In this document: positions 63,746 to 64,000 of the stretch, one piece after another
Position numbering within the stretch: position 1 is the first letter of the stretch
Layout: every line of letters starts with the position of its first letter
Assembly: GCF_900115695.1 (NCBI RefSeq)
Contig: NZ_FOXK01000001.1
Location: forward strand, 62,001 to 126,000
Length of the DNA: 64,000 nucleotides
From: Ectopseudomonas toyotomiensis
Lineage (GTDB): Bacteria; Pseudomonadota; Gammaproteobacteria; Pseudomonadales; Pseudomonadaceae
Reading direction: 5' to 3'
Translations under genes and position numbers: made by a program
The notes under the pieces: model-generated
Database searches by the model: none
The model's input: only the letters and a program-made list of their open reading frames with translations
What the model was told of the DNA's origin: nothing

Positions 63746-64000
63746 TTAGCGGTTTTCCAGACTTGCAGCCCGAGCATAAGGCAGAGCGGTTTCACCGGTA
63801 CCCATCACGGCTTCCTGCGCATGTTGACGCAGGTAGTTCGGCAAACGCTGCTCATGCCAGCTGGCAGTGCCTGCTTCGGCGGCTTCGCCGGCTTCCTCGC
63901 TGCTGTTGTAACCAGCGAGCAGCGCAGGACCTTGCACCTGCGGTACAGAGAGTACCGGAGAAGCCTCCTGCTGTGCCAATTGGGCGCCGCTCAGGTCATC
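63746..64000 (-). CDS. mucA: Anti-sigma factor MucA, C-terminal part (5' end outside window)
   Basis: The last 84 residues of MucA. They are the periplasmic domain: polar, with the segment LPNYLRQHAQEAVMGTGETALPYARAASLENR. This is the region bound by MucB and cut by AlgW. The open frame continues to the right edge (DDLSGAQ at the edge), so the transmembrane helix and AlgU-binding domain lie outside. Intact in the visible part; the frameshifts known from mucoid clinical isolates cannot be judged for the missing part. Confidence 0.9.
   Translation of the reverse strand, partial: DDLSGAQLAQQEASPVLSVPQVQGPALLAGYNSSEEAGEAAEAGTASWHEQRLPNYLRQHAQEAVMGTGETALPYARAASLENR

Noticed and set aside
1..64000. 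tRNA or rRNA genes, CRISPR array, prophage or insertion sequence
   Set aside because: No cloverleaf with CCA-type end, no regularly spaced direct repeats, and no transposase or phage structural motifs were found by reading; only REP-type palindromes repeat.
63746..64000. mucA frameshift (mucoid allele)
   Set aside because: The visible C-terminal part is in frame; the remainder is outside the window, so nothing can be claimed.

Overview
This 64-kb window is ordinary chromosome of a fluorescent-type Pseudomonas. The evidence is high G+C coding with strong GC3 bias, the lepA-lepB-rnc-era-recO-pdxJ block directly downstream of a mucA-mucB-mucC-mucD (alginate/envelope stress) operon, the fadD1-fadD2-hydrolase-phaJ block, a cyoABCDE bo3 oxidase operon, and many extragenic GTRG-headed REP palindromes. 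I would guess the P. mendocina/oleovorans/alcaliphila side of the genus, but the window alone does not prove a species.

Layout. 1-4.7 kb: amidohydrolase (cut by the window edge), GntR/HutC regulator, CitMHS carboxylate transporter, SDR dehydrogenase, glycine-zipper protein and DUF3087 protein. 4.8-10.4 kb: DJ-1/PfpI protein divergent from a MocR regulator across a perfect inverted repeat; AraC regulator divergent from an AhpD-like protein plus glutaredoxin; chemoreceptor. 10.4-12.7 kb: membrane-anchored alpha/beta hydrolase and a nucleotidyltransferase-like protein. 12.8-17.6 kb: cyoABCDE on the minus strand. 18.4-23.3 kb: two small membrane proteins and the helicase HrpA. 23.5-25.9 kb: an AT-rich, translationally coupled two-gene module (NA37 nucleoid-associated protein plus a three-helix membrane protein), the best candidate here for an undescribed, possibly defensive, system. 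26.1-31.5 kb: MFS/LysR pair, a frameshifted small gene, and MarR divergent from EamA and MFS exporters. 31.8-37.2 kb: fatty-acid activation block. 37.4-41.1 kb: codB-pucR-codA cytosine operon. 41.3-44.4 kb: AaeAB-like efflux (HlyD, DUF1656, FUSC). 44.5-49 kb: CcoM-like mini-protein with an ANR-type box, a small basic protein, AlkB, RapA. 49.1-54.4 kb: ECF42-type sigma factor, lysoplasmalogenase, cmoAB tRNA wobble modification, LysR regulator. 54.5-64 kb: pdxJ, recO, era, rnc, DUF4845, lepB, lepA, mucD, mucC, mucB, mucA (cut), all on the minus strand.

How the parts work together. The window mixes core functions (translation, RNA processing, protein export, envelope stress, respiration) with small regulator-plus-target modules. 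In several of these the divergent intergenic space carries a short perfect inverted repeat that looks like the operator. There are no tRNA or rRNA genes, CRISPR arrays, intact transposases or prophage genes that I can see. Nearly all gaps that are not promoters hold REP-type palindromes, and three of these appear to supply the TAG stop codon of the gene they follow. Where a start codon was ambiguous it was chosen by ribosome-binding site spacing and family length.
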